The notes: generated by a model from the letters alone, not told the origin. A stretch of 64,000 bases of DNA from Sinotaia quadrata (GCA_028829895.1 CM054180.1:98369135-98433134), one strand, 5' to 3'. Counted from the stretch's first letter, positions 37,713-48,148 are shown. Program-made: numbers and translations.

Positions 37713-40700
37713 ATGGCCGAGCTAGTAAACATAAAGAAAGAACTCATGGCTATGGGTAGAGAATTCGGGTATGAGAAAGCCGAGTTAAAGAAATACGTGG
37801 ATGAGGAGATAGCTAAATGGTATGTTGCGAAAGAAAATGAGGCGAAAGAGGCTATAGAGCTAGAAGATAAGAGACAGATAGCTAAGGATTTAGAGATGCG
37901 AACTTTGAGAGAGCTAGAAGAAAAAAGATCGAAAGAAGCTATAGAGCTAGAAGAAAAGAGACAGGTAGCTAAGGATTTAGAGATGCGAACTTTGAGAGAG
38001 CTAGAAGATAAGAGAGAGTTAGCTAAACAGCTAGAGATGCAAAACCTGAGAGAGCTAGAGGAAAAAAGAGCGAAAGAGGCTAGAGAACTAGAGGATAGAA
38101 AAAATGAGCTAGAGGAAAAAAGAGCGAAAGAGGCGAGAGATTTTAAAGAGAAAGAAATCCAAGATATGAGAGAAATAGAGTTATTAAAGATTCAGTCTGC
38201 TAGGGATTTAGAAGATAAAAGGCAGGAAGTAGAAGAGAAAAAGCTTAAGTTAAAAGCTAGAGCACATCAGGAACAGCTTGAATTAGCTAAGCAAGAGGTA
38301 ACAGCTAGAGAGAAGTTGTTAGATGGGACTGCTAAGCAACAGGCCGAATTAAATAAACCCCGTACACGGCTAGCTTTCTTTAACCCTGAAGTCGAGACGA
38401 TTGACGAGTTTTTGACACGCTTTGACAGTTTCATTGCCAACTTTAATTACACTGACATTGAAAAGAAACAACAACTCGGTCAAATACTCCAAGGTGAAAG
38501 CTCGCGCGCATTTACTGATCTAACGCGCGATCCCGCTATTACTTATGCAGATCTCAAAACGGGTTTGATGCGTACTTTTCAATGTACAGCAGAAGGCTTT
38601 CGAAAAATGTTTAGGAGAGCCATACCTAAAGCAAATGACACCATGCAAGCCTTCGGTACCCGGTTACGCCATTATCTTGATAGATGGATTGATTTGACAG
38701 ACATCCGGAAGACATATGAGGGCCTATTTGATTTGATATTAAGAGATCAATTTCTCCATATTGCTCCGCCTGCAATGACGACATATTTGCAGCGAAATCC
38801 TCCGACTAACTTCAGTGATATGTTGAAGTTAGCAGACACGTATAATGATTACCCTGATCCGGTAATTACGAGGAGTGCACCACGCCCTCCTCTTACAAAT
38901 CGGCAGAAGTACACACCGAAATCGAACCGACCAATGACGAAATCGGAAAAACCCGAACCGGTACAACGGACATATACTAAGTCACAAGACGTACGACGTC
39001 ACACACGTGACTCCCCGCCTATGACATGTTACACTTGCAAAGGGAAGGGGCATAGTTCTCAGAACTGTCCCAGTCCACGTGATGTAAAAGTATGCACTGA
39101 AACAGGTGCAACTCTAAAGACCCAACAGGCTACAGTAAACGGAAAAAGAGTCAAAATACTGGTCGATACAGGTGCGTCCATAAGCTGCATAAATGCTAAA
39201 CTTGTACGCCCTGAACAGTATTTAAGGGGTAGTGTCCGCATTCGATGTGTTATGGGACACCTTAGTACATGTCCAAGAGCCACTGTACATGTTACGTCAC
39301 CCGTATTTTCCGGTACAGTCACCGCCGCAGTGATAAGAGACATGCAGTTCGGATTCATACTATCGCCCGGGCAGTGTGACACACACTCTGATGGCATCTA
39401 TCCTGTTCTCCCCGTAACCACTAGAGCACAACGGGAACGTAGTAAACAAGGACCCCCAGCTCTAAAGATAGTCGAGAACACATTTCCGCAGTTGACCCCA
39501 AGTCAACTCAGTCACCTGCAGCAGGAGGACAAAAGCTTGTCCTCAATGCTAAAGCTGGCACGGAAAAACACTATTATGTCCAGCAAGTACGCGACAATTA
39601 CGTATTTCCTGAAGGACGGACTAGCGTTTCGGCGCACCGACTATAAGGAAAATGATACTAGAAGCACCACGTGTCTATTTACCCCTACACCACTCAGACC
39701 GCTGATTCTTAGCTTTGCACACGACTCAATCATGTCCGGACATCAGGGCGCACGTCGCACTGAACAACGGATTCGCGAGGACTTTTTTTGGCCAGGCCTG
39801 AGTAGGGATGTTCGCTCGTACGTTCGTACATGTACGCAGTGTCAACAACATATTGACCGAGGGCGTGTCAGTCGAGTTCCCCTCGAGATAGTACCAACAG
39901 TAGAGGAACCATTCCTAAAAGTCGCAGTAGACATTATTGGCCCAATCATTCCCGCGGCCGAAGGAGGATATTGTTATATCCTAACAATCGTGGATTTTGC
40001 AACGCGATATCCAGAAGCAGTCGCATTAAAGGGCATCACAGCGATCGAAGTCGCAGACGCTTTAATAGACGTATTTTCTCGTACTGGTGTACCTCGAGAA
40101 GTATTGAGTGACCAGGGCACTCAATTCACTTCAGCAATGATGGCTGAAACAATGCGTCTACTGGCGTGTAAACAGTTGTTCTCATCACCATATCACGCTC
40201 AGTCTAATGGTGCCGTTGAACGTTTCAACGGTACAATAAAGAAAATGTTAATTAAAATGGCCTCGGAACAACCCGACCAGTGGCCGCGTTTTCTAGCACC
40301 ATTACTCTTCGCGTATCGCGAACTCCCACAAGAGAGTACGGGCTACTCACCGTTCCAACTACTATACGGCAGGCAACCTCGTGGTCCCCTTAAACTAATT
40401 AAAGAAACATGGGTCAAGGGAGACACTGTGACCGATGGTAAAGATGTTCACACGTACGTAGCCGAACTACGTCAACGTCTGACCGAGACATGTCACTTAG
40501 CACAGGAAAACATTCGCGAAAAACAACCCCGATACAAGCGAAATTTTGACCGTACGGCTGTGGAACGTAACCTCGAATCAGGTCAGCTCGTGTTACTCTT
40601 GCGGCCCACGCATAACAACCGCATGCAAATGCACTGGCGTGGACCCTACCGCGTTATTAAGCGTGTGAAGCAGAACGACTACAGCATACAGATAGGAAAT

Positions 40701-41465
40701 AAGCAGAAAACCTATCACATAAATATGCTCAAGCGTTACTATGAACGCAGCGATGAACAGATACAAAACGTGAATGTCGCACTGATACAATTGGAAGACT
40801 CCAATTTCAGAACAGACATGATGTCCGCCGAAACCCAGCCTAACTCCGCAGTTACAGTCGATCAAGTCGAGATTGACTCGAACTTAACTGTCGAACAGCG
40901 CGACGCAATGTCAGAACTCTTACACAGGCACGCGCGCATATTCACCAACCAACCGGGCCACTCAGATTTGGTTGAACACCGCATCAAACTTTTAAGTGAC
41001 AAACCGATACGCTTAAAACAGTACCCACAGAAATATGAGAGCACAAAGTACATAGCAGAACAGGTGCGTGAAATGCAAAAACAGGGCGTGATTGAACAGT
41101 CAATCTCCCCATATTCATCACCGGTCGTCTTAGTTAAAAAGAAAGACGGTACGCTTCGTTTTTGTGTGGACTACAGACAGTTAAATGAGATAACTGAATT
41201 CGATGCGGAACCTATCCCAAATCAGGACGAATTATTCGCAAAACTAACCAAGGCACATTACTTTTCGAAGTTTGACATGTGCAAAGGGTACTGGCAACTG
41301 TCGGTTGCTATTGACGACAGACCAAAAACAGCCTTTCCAACCCCGCTAGGCTTATTTCAGTTTTGCCGACTACCGTTCGGACTAGCGAACGCACCCGCAA
41401 CATTCGCGCGCTTCATGCGAAAATTACCGTTAGAGAGCGTTGTTACGTTTCCAGTATTTATTTAA
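37713..41465 (+). CDS. gag-pol: Gag-Pol polyprotein, outer element, 5' part (interrupted in RT)
   Basis: A 1250-codon open frame starting at AAAATGG, a good initiation context. Residues about 40-213 form a very long Glu/Lys/Arg coiled coil with a 29-residue repeat. Residues about 225-380 are a capsid-like Gag region whose C-terminal part (about 296-380) resembles a SCAN domain. A CCHC knuckle follows (C439, C442, H447, C452), then aspartic protease DTGAS (485-489). The integrase has an HHCC finger (H670, H677, C707, C710), a DDE triad D740-D800-E836 (59 and 35 residues apart) and a GPY/F module near 977. Reverse transcriptase then begins (about 1090; KKKDGTLRFCVDY block near 1140; first catalytic Asp 1188). 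Integrase therefore precedes RT. Element sequence ends at 41440; the last eight or so residues and the stop lie in the inner element's LTR. The frame resumes at 49710. Broken copy. Confidence 0.95.
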   Translation: MAELVNIKKELMAMGREFGYEKAELKKYVDEEIAKWYVAKENEAKEAIELEDKRQIAKDLEMRTLRELEEKRSKEAIELEEKRQVAKDLEMRTLRELEDKRELAKQLEMQNLRELEEKRAKEARELEDRKNELEEKRAKEARDFKEKEIQDMREIELLKIQSARDLEDKRQEVEEKKLKLKARAHQEQLELAKQEVTAREKLLDGTAKQQAELNKPRTRLAFFNPEVETIDEFLTRFDSFIANFNYTDIEKKQQLGQILQGESSRAFTDLTRDPAITYADLKTGLMRTFQCTAEGFRKMFRRAIPKANDTMQAFGTRLRHYLDRWIDLTDIRKTYEGLFDLILRDQFLHIAPPAMTTYLQRNPPTNFSDMLKLADTYNDYPDPVITRSAPRPPLTNRQKYTPKSNRPMTKSEKPEPVQRTYTKSQDVRRHTRDSPPMTCYTCKGKGHSSQNCPSPRDVKVCTETGATLKTQQATVNGKRVKILVDTGASISCINAKLVRPEQYLRGSVRIRCVMGHLSTCPRATVHVTSPVFSGTVTAAVIRDMQFGFILSPGQCDTHSDGIYPVLPVTTRAQRERSKQGPPALKIVENTFPQLTPSQLSHLQQEDKSLSSMLKLARKNTIMSSKYATITYFLKDGLAFRRTDYKENDTRSTTCLFTPTPLRPLILSFAHDSIMSGHQGARRTEQRIREDFFWPGLSRDVRSYVRTCTQCQQHIDRGRVSRVPLEIVPTVEEPFLKVAVDIIGPIIPAAEGGYCYILTIVDFATRYPEAVALKGITAIEVADALIDVFSRTGVPREVLSDQGTQFTSAMMAETMRLLACKQLFSSPYHAQSNGAVERFNGTIKKMLIKMASEQPDQWPRFLAPLLFAYRELPQESTGYSPFQLLYGRQPRGPLKLIKETWVKGDTVTDGKDVHTYVAELRQRLTETCHLAQENIREKQPRYKRNFDRTAVERNLESGQLVLLLRPTHNNRMQMHWRGPYRVIKRVKQNDYSIQIGNKQKTYHINMLKRYYERSDEQIQNVNVALIQLEDSNFRTDMMSAETQPNSAVTVDQVEIDSNLTVEQRDAMSELLHRHARIFTNQPGHSDLVEHRIKLLSDKPIRLKQYPQKYESTKYIAEQVREMQKQGVIEQSISPYSSPVVLVKKKDGTLRFCVDYRQLNEITEFDAEPIPNQDELFAKLTKAHYFSKFDMCKGYWQLSVAIDDRPKTAFPTPLGLFQFCRLPFGLANAPATFARFMRKLPLESVVTFPVFI
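37848..38140 (+). repeat. Intragenic 87-bp (29-residue) coiled-coil repeat in Gag
   Basis: Units starting at 37848 and 37935 encode EAIELEDKRQIAKDLEMRTL followed by RELEEKRSK and a near-identical copy. A shorter diverged third (EARELEDRKNELEEKRAK) and a fourth follow. The nucleotide copies are also very similar, so the coiled coil has grown by tandem duplication. Confidence 0.9.
41436..41440. repeat. Target-site duplication AGCGT (left, inner element)
   Basis: AGCGT immediately before the LTR start TGTTACG, repeated at 49705-49709 directly after the LTR end TGTGACA. Confidence 0.96.
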
Positions 41466-42996
41466 AGACCCTGCTTAGAATAATTAAAAGACTTTAAATA
41501 TAATTAATTCTTCCTCTCATATTCTACGCAGACTGGTTGCTCAATTTATTATCTGACTAATTAAAAGTGCGTCTTGTAGTTCAGACGACAAATTTACAGA
41601 CTAATAAACTGCGAACTTTTAGCTAGATTTGAAAACAGTTAAATCCCTCTAAATTAATATGCACTCGTCATCAATCTTTCTGCTCATCCGCCCCCATTCA
41701 AATCTAAGAATTAATCTAATTGGTCTATTGTGCATAGAAATCAACTACTAAGAGGTATTAACAAGGAAAATAAAATTTAATAAAGTTTAACAAATTAACA
41801 ATAAATCGAATGCAACGCGAATAGTCTTCACTCTGTCTTTACGCGCCTATGCCTGATTTTTGTCAATCTAAATTGCCAGAAAAGTGTTCCTTTGAGATCT
41901 GTACACTTGATTTTTGCACTTAGCTCTATTCTTGTATCCTTGGTCTCAACACTCAGTCATGCCGGTTCGTTCCCTCAGTCCCCCTTTAACGACACACGTG
42001 GTGCATAAGGAATGATGTCCCTTTGTTAGTGGCTAGGAACTGGAATTTTTGCAGCATGGCCCTCAGAGTGGATTTCGACACGCTTACACCAATAAGCTAG
42101 TGCAGGTGAGGCATGGGTGAACATGAACCATGAGCCGACCTGTGGATGCAACGTGTTTGGATATAATTCTCAACCTAACAGGTCCTACCTAGGCATGGCT
42201 CAATTAAATGCGCTGAATCAAAGAGTTTTCGACCTCGCGTCGCTTACAATTAGATTTTAGAAAAAATATAATCGTCTCACATGTGTTCCATTTAACAATC
42301 ATGACGTATGAAGCAATAAAATAGATACAACGTTAAATTAATGTTCATACAAAAAGGGTAATTCAAACCAACAGAGCGCTTCACAATTTACAATTAAAAT
42401 TACACGCAATAATTGAATTACATGAAGAATTCATATCGAGCGCAGCATTCTGGCTCTTAGTGAATTAAAACAATATAAATTAAAGTACGGAAATGGAAAA
42501 ATGGTTACAATAAATTTATATTCCGTAACATATAGGTTTTCAGCTATTTCTCTGAACCATGCTCAAGTGTATATGGAAATCATATAATACATAGCACAAA
42601 TACATACTTAAACAATACATAGGCAAATACTATTAAATAAAATGATACCTTTGAGAGAAGTCGAAGGGTACCTTGATTCTCTATGGCGCCGGCTGCCTCT
42701 CACGACCCGAGTAAGCTGATGGAATTAGCTAAAATGTGCTCGAAGTGAGGGAGCGGAAGCGTGTGGGTACATATATAGAAAGGTATATTGCGTATCACGT
42801 GACTGTTCGCGAAGCATGTAGTTGGTTCGAGAACTGGACAATGGTCCTAAAGTTACATAACATCTTGACCTGTTCTAGAAGCGCCTAGAAAAAGGAAGCT
42901 TTGAACAAAAGGGGTCAAGGGTTTCAAATATTCGAATTTGAAGTAAACAAGGCTAAGTGGGTCATCAGGTCGGACATTTTTATCAGACTTGTGACA
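41441..42996 (-). repeat. 3' LTR of inner element (1556 bp)
   Basis: On the + strand it runs from TGTTACGTTTCCAG to CAGACTTGTGACA. It is the same as 48149-49704 on reading. Because the element lies on the - strand, this left copy is the 3' LTR. Confidence 0.96.
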
Positions 42997-43010
42997 CCCC
43001 CTTGCTTTTG
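42997..43010 (-). promoter_or_regulatory. Polypurine tract of inner element
   Basis: On the - strand CAAAAGCAAGGGGG lies directly before the 3' LTR start TGTCAC. It is the expected plus-strand priming site for reverse transcription. Confidence 0.85.
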
Positions 43011-43221
43011 AGGCGTTTATCTTACCAAAGATAAAATGCCTCCTACAAATTATGTATGATAAAATGTAGAAGTCCACAATGAAGAAAAATTTACACAAAA
43101 AAAAAATTTCAACATTCCTAGAAATAAAGTGTGCAACTATATTTCATATTTACAGGAAGGAATCCGTAGGGTTCAGTTAATTGATTAAACAACATTCTAT
43201 CAGTACCGGCACTTGATGGCA

Positions 43222-46200
43222 TCAAGCACGACTCATGTAATCTGCGCCAACATTCAAAGACCCTTTGATGTAATGAATATTTGCGTCATACTGTGTCAGA
43301 AACAAAGACCAACGCATTAAACGGCTGTTCGTAAATTGCGCCTGTCCGAGAAAGGCCAACGGCTGGTGATCGCACTCAATGACAAAGGTTTTTCCGTACA
43401 AATAGTTTTCGAACTTTTTTATGGCCCAAACTATTGCAAGACATTCCTTTTCACTGGTGGAATATTTCTGTTCAGTAGTTGTGAGTTTACGGCTTGCATA
43501 TGCAACTGGGTGTTTGGTGTCATTGTGTTCTTGTAATAACACTGCTCCTAATCCTGTGTTGCTAGCATCAGTCCTTAACAAGAATGGTTTTGTCAGATCT
43601 GGCAGTTTAACAACTAAATCTGAAGTCAGTCTAGATTTCAGTGTGTCAAAAGCGTTTTGGCATGCATCAGTCCACACTACTTTTGTAGGCATATTCTTAC
43701 GTGTCAAGTCAGTCAGAGGACATGCAATGGCACTAAAATCTGGTACGAATTTTCTGTAGTAATTAGCAAGACCAAGAAAACTTCTAACTTGTGTTTTTGT
43801 TAGCGGTTGTGAAGTGTCCTTAAGTTGTGCTATCTTAGCTTCACTTGGCGACATAGTTCCATGACTCAACTTGTGTCCCAAGAAGTCTAAGGAGAATTGT
43901 GCTATTTCACACTTCGTAGGGCGGGCAGTGAGGTTGGCTTGCTTTAATCTGGCTAGCACGTCTCGTAAGAGTGTCAAGTGCTCCTCCCATGTCTGGGTGC
44001 CTAGAATTAAATCATCCATGAAGTTCTCAACTCCACGTCCGTACAGTGGTTCTAACAATGACCGCATCATTTTAGAAAAAATGCTTGGAGCGTTTGAAAC
44101 TCCGAAAGGCATAACTTTCCATGTGTAGTTTCCTACTGGTGTAGTGAAAGCTAGTATGTGTCGATCAGTGTCTTTGACCTTGATTTGCCAAAAACCGCGT
44201 GACAAATCTATTTTGGTATAGTAATGAGCGTTAGCTAGCTTAGTGAAGATGAGATCCGGATCAGGAAGGGGTTCGGCACAAAACTCTGTCACTTGATTGA
44301 GTTTGCGGTAGTCTACGCAAAAACGGAACGAGTTATCACGTTTTTTAATCAACACGATGGGTGATCCGTAGGCACTGTCAGTCTTCTCTATGACCCCTAG
44401 ATCTAGCATAGTCTTAATCTCACGTCTAACGTCATCTATCTTAGCGTGTGGCAACGGATACGGCTTCAAACGTATCGGTTTGTTGTCAGTCAGCTTCAGT
44501 GAAAATTCTATTAAGTCTGTCAACCCTGGTTTGTCTGTCAGAGTAGATGAGAACTCATTAAGCAATTCATTCACTTCTTTTTTCTGTCTTTCTGTCAAGG
44601 CTTCATTTACCCTAACGTCTTTGACAGTTTCGTCCGTCTGTAGAGGACAGTTTGGTAAAGTACCAGTGACGCAATCAGTATCCCCCTCGTCTTCTGTAAC
44701 TATCGTCGCTACGACAAAATCAGCTTGAGTGGTTTGATCCTCACGGCTTATGTACTTTTTGAGTAGGTTAACATGAAAGATTTTCTCTCTCTTTCCTGTC
44801 TGCACCTTATAGTTCAGTCCCCCTAGCTTGGCGGTAACTACAAAGGGCCCCTTCCATTTCATCTGAAGTTTGTTATGTGCTTCAGGAAGCAACAGTAACA
44901 CTTTGTCATTAACTTCAAATTCTCTAGGTTTGGTGTGCTTATTGTAATATTCTGCCTGTCTAGACTGAGCTATCGTCAAGTTTTCCCGTGCTATCTTGCC
45001 TATAGTTTCAAGACGGTTTCTTAAGTCAGTGACGTATGTATAAGTTGTTTTAACCTCGTCATCTGTCTTTTCATCAGTCCAAAGTGCCTTCAAAATCATC
45101 ATCGGTCCGCGCACAGTACGTCCGTAAAGTAGCTCGAATGGTGAAAACCCGGTGGAAGATTGTGGCACTTCCCTATATGCAAATAGTAGGGCAGGGATGT
45201 ATCTGTCCCAGTCTTTCGGTTTATCTGTGGCGAGCTTTTTAAGTGCTGTTTTTAATGTCCCATTGTATTTTTCAATCAGACCATTTGCCTGGGGGTGGTA
45301 TGGTGTGCAAGTAAGATGTTTGATGGAAAGTAAACGATTTACTTCCTTCATTACGTTGCCTATGAATTGACTCCCCTGATCTGTCAAAATTTCAGTAGGA
45401 ATACCAACACGACTCCAAAGACCGAAAAGGGCTTCGGCGACAGTTTCAGTATCAATATTTTTCAATGGTACTGCGTCGGCGAATCTTGTTGCGTAATCAA
45501 TAGTGGTCAGCACGTATCGATTACCTCTCGTTGATGTGGGTATTATAGGCCCAATCAAATCCAATGCTACGCGCTTGTAGGGTTCACTGATCAGTTCAGG
45601 CTCTCCTAACGGTGCGGGTCTGATTGAATTTTTAGACTGTGTTCTCTGGCATGTGTCGCAACTTAACACGAATCTACGGATATCGGCAGTGATGTCCGGC
45701 CAATAAAACTCACTTGTAATACGACTAGTTGTTTTTTGTACACCCATGTGTGCACCAAAAAGACTCTCATGACCTAATCGTAATACGTCATTTCGTTTGG
45801 TTTGTGGAACGACTAATTGTTTCCGAAATTCGTCTCCCACTTTCGAATAGCGGTACAATAAACCCTTTTTCAGAATAATGCACGCTTTCTTATTCGAATC
45901 GTCAGTGTTGACGTCACTAACAAGTACAGCTTGTCTGCGTAACTTGTCTAGTGTTTCGTCCTCAGCTTGTAATATTTTAATCTCGCTAACTGTTGCTTTA
46001 TCTACGGCTGGTGCGGCAGACATCGGTGCAGTTACAGATTTGTCTTTACTACTCGCTGCTCTGGTTACAGCGTTAACCAGTGGTGGTTCAGTTGAAGTTT
46101 GTTTTTTGCATGGCAAAACATACTTGCAACCAAGGATCACGTCATGCGGTGAGTTTTCCATAACTGCCGCTTTGACTGTTCCTTCTACAAAGTCTGAAAC

Positions 46201-47529
46201 AATCGAGACTTCAGCTACTGGTAAAATGTCTTGTTCGCCGTTTGCAAAGGTGACAGAGATTGTCTCCCCTGTGTAGTCGGTACGGTTAACTAATGATGCA
46301 TTTACAATAGCGTCTAGCTCACACCCTGTATCAAGCAAAGCGATTGTATCGTGACCGTTTGCCTGTACTGGTGTTCGATTCGACTTTTCTGTTTTAGGTG
46401 TATGACTTTCTACTGCGTAAACCTTAGCTGTTTTCTTTTCAGGACATGTTCGTGAAAAATGGCCACTATCACCACAAGTGTAACATGCAAGATTCTTTTT
46501 ATCTTTCTGTTTGTCGGACTTGTTTTTAGTGTCGGGTTTAGATGTTTTATCATCACGCTCATTAGGTGCCTTCCCGTCATTTTTCTTATCCTTTCGAGTC
46601 TGCGGTTCATTCGGTCGAGACTTGTTGTTCGCGTGTGCGTTCGAGAATTGAGAATGTGCGTCATCAAAGCGATCGGCGGCGTTGCCTATCTCCTCTAGCG
46701 TAGATTTTTCCCTTATTGCTAAGTGAATCAGTAGATCTGATTTGTATGACCCGAGAATGTGGTCTTTTACCATTTCATCCCTAAGACCTGCATACGTCTG
46801 TGGAGTTTCGGCTAGATCTATCCATTTTTGGAACAAGTCAGCTACGCGTCGTATGTACTGTGCGTGCGTCTCTGAACTGGCTTTAGTGGCCTGTTTAAAC
46901 TTACGTCGGTATGTATCTGCTGTGAGTTTGTAACGTTTCAATAATGCGGCCTTGACTGTGTCGTAATTATCTGACTCAGAATCGCTAAGCTTATTGAACT
47001 CGTTTTTCGCACTGCCCTGCAATAACCCCGATAAATTTATCGCCCAATGTTCCGCTGGAATGTTTGTTGCTCTGGCTAACTTTTCAAACGTTTTTAAATA
47101 CGCGTCTATTTGATCTTTGTTCTCATCAAATGGGACCATATTTATCTTTGGAATGATATTTTCAATTCTACTGTGATTATTTCCATCGCTAGAACGCGAA
47201 TCACCACTGCTTCTGCGATCACGGTTTGGATTGGTAACTTCTAGTTTCTTTACTTCCCATTCTAACCGTTTTATTTCCGCGTCTGCGGCGATGCGTTTGG
47301 CTTCTGTGTCCGCTGCGATACGTTTTGTTTCGATGTCGGCTAGTCTTTCAGCCTCTAATTTTTTTGCTTCGCGGGCAGCTAACCGTTCTTCCCTTTCTAT
47401 CTCTTGTCTCTCTTTTTCCGCTTTTTCCGCTTTCTCTAGCTCAGTTTTAATGTAGCTAGTCAGTTCGTCACCCTGGTATCCTATTAAGGAACCCTTCTTT
47501 TTCAGGTTTTCAATCTGCTCTAGATCCAT
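43222..47529 (-). CDS. gag-pol: Gag-Pol polyprotein, inner element (intact single frame)
   Basis: A 1435-residue frame without stops or shifts. Residues about 25-100 are a charged coiled coil with a short TKRIAAD-type repeat. Capsid-like Gag follows, its C-terminal part (about 205-292) resembling a SCAN domain, then a Lys/Asp-rich linker and a CCHC knuckle (C349, C352, H357, C362). Protease has DTG at 400-402 (DTGC, where DTGA/S is usual). Integrase has HHCC (H587, H594, C624, C627), DDE triad D657-D717-E753 (spacing 59 and 35) and a GPF module near 894. RT starts about 1030, with first catalytic Asp 1108 and FMDD at 1170-1173. RNase H occupies about 1310-1430 (RTDAS, ECLAIVWA, CDHQPL) and ends at YMSRA. 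Gag and Pol share one frame with no shift or readthrough site, so Gag excess, if any, must arise another way. Related to but clearly diverged from the outer copy. Confidence 0.96.
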   Translation of the reverse strand: MDLEQIENLKKKGSLIGYQGDELTSYIKTELEKAEKAEKERQEIEREERLAAREAKKLEAERLADIETKRIAADTEAKRIAADAEIKRLEWEVKKLEVTNPNRDRRSSGDSRSSDGNNHSRIENIIPKINMVPFDENKDQIDAYLKTFEKLARATNIPAEHWAINLSGLLQGSAKNEFNKLSDSESDNYDTVKAALLKRYKLTADTYRRKFKQATKASSETHAQYIRRVADLFQKWIDLAETPQTYAGLRDEMVKDHILGSYKSDLLIHLAIREKSTLEEIGNAADRFDDAHSQFSNAHANNKSRPNEPQTRKDKKNDGKAPNERDDKTSKPDTKNKSDKQKDKKNLACYTCGDSGHFSRTCPEKKTAKVYAVESHTPKTEKSNRTPVQANGHDTIALLDTGCELDAIVNASLVNRTDYTGETISVTFANGEQDILPVAEVSIVSDFVEGTVKAAVMENSPHDVILGCKYVLPCKKQTSTEPPLVNAVTRAASSKDKSVTAPMSAAPAVDKATVSEIKILQAEDETLDKLRRQAVLVSDVNTDDSNKKACIILKKGLLYRYSKVGDEFRKQLVVPQTKRNDVLRLGHESLFGAHMGVQKTTSRITSEFYWPDITADIRRFVLSCDTCQRTQSKNSIRPAPLGEPELISEPYKRVALDLIGPIIPTSTRGNRYVLTTIDYATRFADAVPLKNIDTETVAEALFGLWSRVGIPTEILTDQGSQFIGNVMKEVNRLLSIKHLTCTPYHPQANGLIEKYNGTLKTALKKLATDKPKDWDRYIPALLFAYREVPQSSTGFSPFELLYGRTVRGPMMILKALWTDEKTDDEVKTTYTYVTDLRNRLETIGKIARENLTIAQSRQAEYYNKHTKPREFEVNDKVLLLLPEAHNKLQMKWKGPFVVTAKLGGLNYKVQTGKREKIFHVNLLKKYISREDQTTQADFVVATIVTEDEGDTDCVTGTLPNCPLQTDETVKDVRVNEALTERQKKEVNELLNEFSSTLTDKPGLTDLIEFSLKLTDNKPIRLKPYPLPHAKIDDVRREIKTMLDLGVIEKTDSAYGSPIVLIKKRDNSFRFCVDYRKLNQVTEFCAEPLPDPDLIFTKLANAHYYTKIDLSRGFWQIKVKDTDRHILAFTTPVGNYTWKVMPFGVSNAPSIFSKMMRSLLEPLYGRGVENFMDDLILGTQTWEEHLTLLRDVLARLKQANLTARPTKCEIAQFSLDFLGHKLSHGTMSPSEAKIAQLKDTSQPLTKTQVRSFLGLANYYRKFVPDFSAIACPLTDLTRKNMPTKVVWTDACQNAFDTLKSRLTSDLVVKLPDLTKPFLLRTDASNTGLGAVLLQEHNDTKHPVAYASRKLTTTEQKYSTSEKECLAIVWAIKKFENYLYGKTFVIECDHQPLAFLGQAQFTNSRLMRWSLFLTQYDANIHYIKGSLNVGADYMSRA

Positions 47530-48124
47530 TTTACTGTCTTAGCGCTCTGGCTACAATAAGAATGTATCTCGTGAATTGTGTGTTTTAACCGTCGGCGATA
47601 ACTCCGCTTATCCCGAAAATAACTTTTAGGCTACAACCTTACAAAAATTATTTAATTTACTCAGAACACCTTCCGAAATAAATTACGCGTTAACTCTTTA
47701 CACGTTTCACCTGCTTGTCACAGTGTCCGCTGTTCCAAGACTTTCGTAATGTCACGGCTCCTACCATACAACATTACACATTATATCTAGCACCCTAAAT
47801 ATAATAGTCCGAAGTCTGTTACTACCGATAACTCTCCTAGCTGGCGGTATAACCTTCGACTCCTCACAATGAAGTACTCAGTAACACAATACTAAATAAA
47901 TCATTCAATAGCTAACATGACATATTTAACTACGCTTAAATATATCAACATTAACTAACATGCACGCTACTCTGCAAAAGAATACATGCACATGTCACAA
48001 CAAAAGCAAAGAAAATCAGTGATACAAAAATCAAAAGAACAATTGGCAATTCTGTTCGTTCGTTCGTTTCTAGGTTATGATGCGCCCTATGTATAAAAAT
48101 GTTACAATTTACAATTTAATACAT
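47530..48124 (-). other. Untranslated leader of inner element
   Basis: About 600 bases between the primer-binding site and the Gag-Pol start on the - strand; AT-rich with no open frame. Confidence 0.7.
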
Positions 48125-48126
48125 AT

Positions 48127-48144
48127 CAATCCCGCGACGACCCA
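48127..48144 (-). promoter_or_regulatory. Putative primer-binding site, inner element
   Basis: On the - strand TGGGTCGTCGCGGGATTG begins four bases after the end of the 5' LTR. The complementary tRNA would end in AATCCCGCGACGACCCA. I do not recognise which tRNA this is. Confidence 0.55.
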
Positions 48145-48148
48145 CACT

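Noticed and set aside
43336..46276. Several 60-130-codon + strand frames opposite the inner Gag-Pol
   Set aside because: Antisense shadows of the 1435-codon frame.
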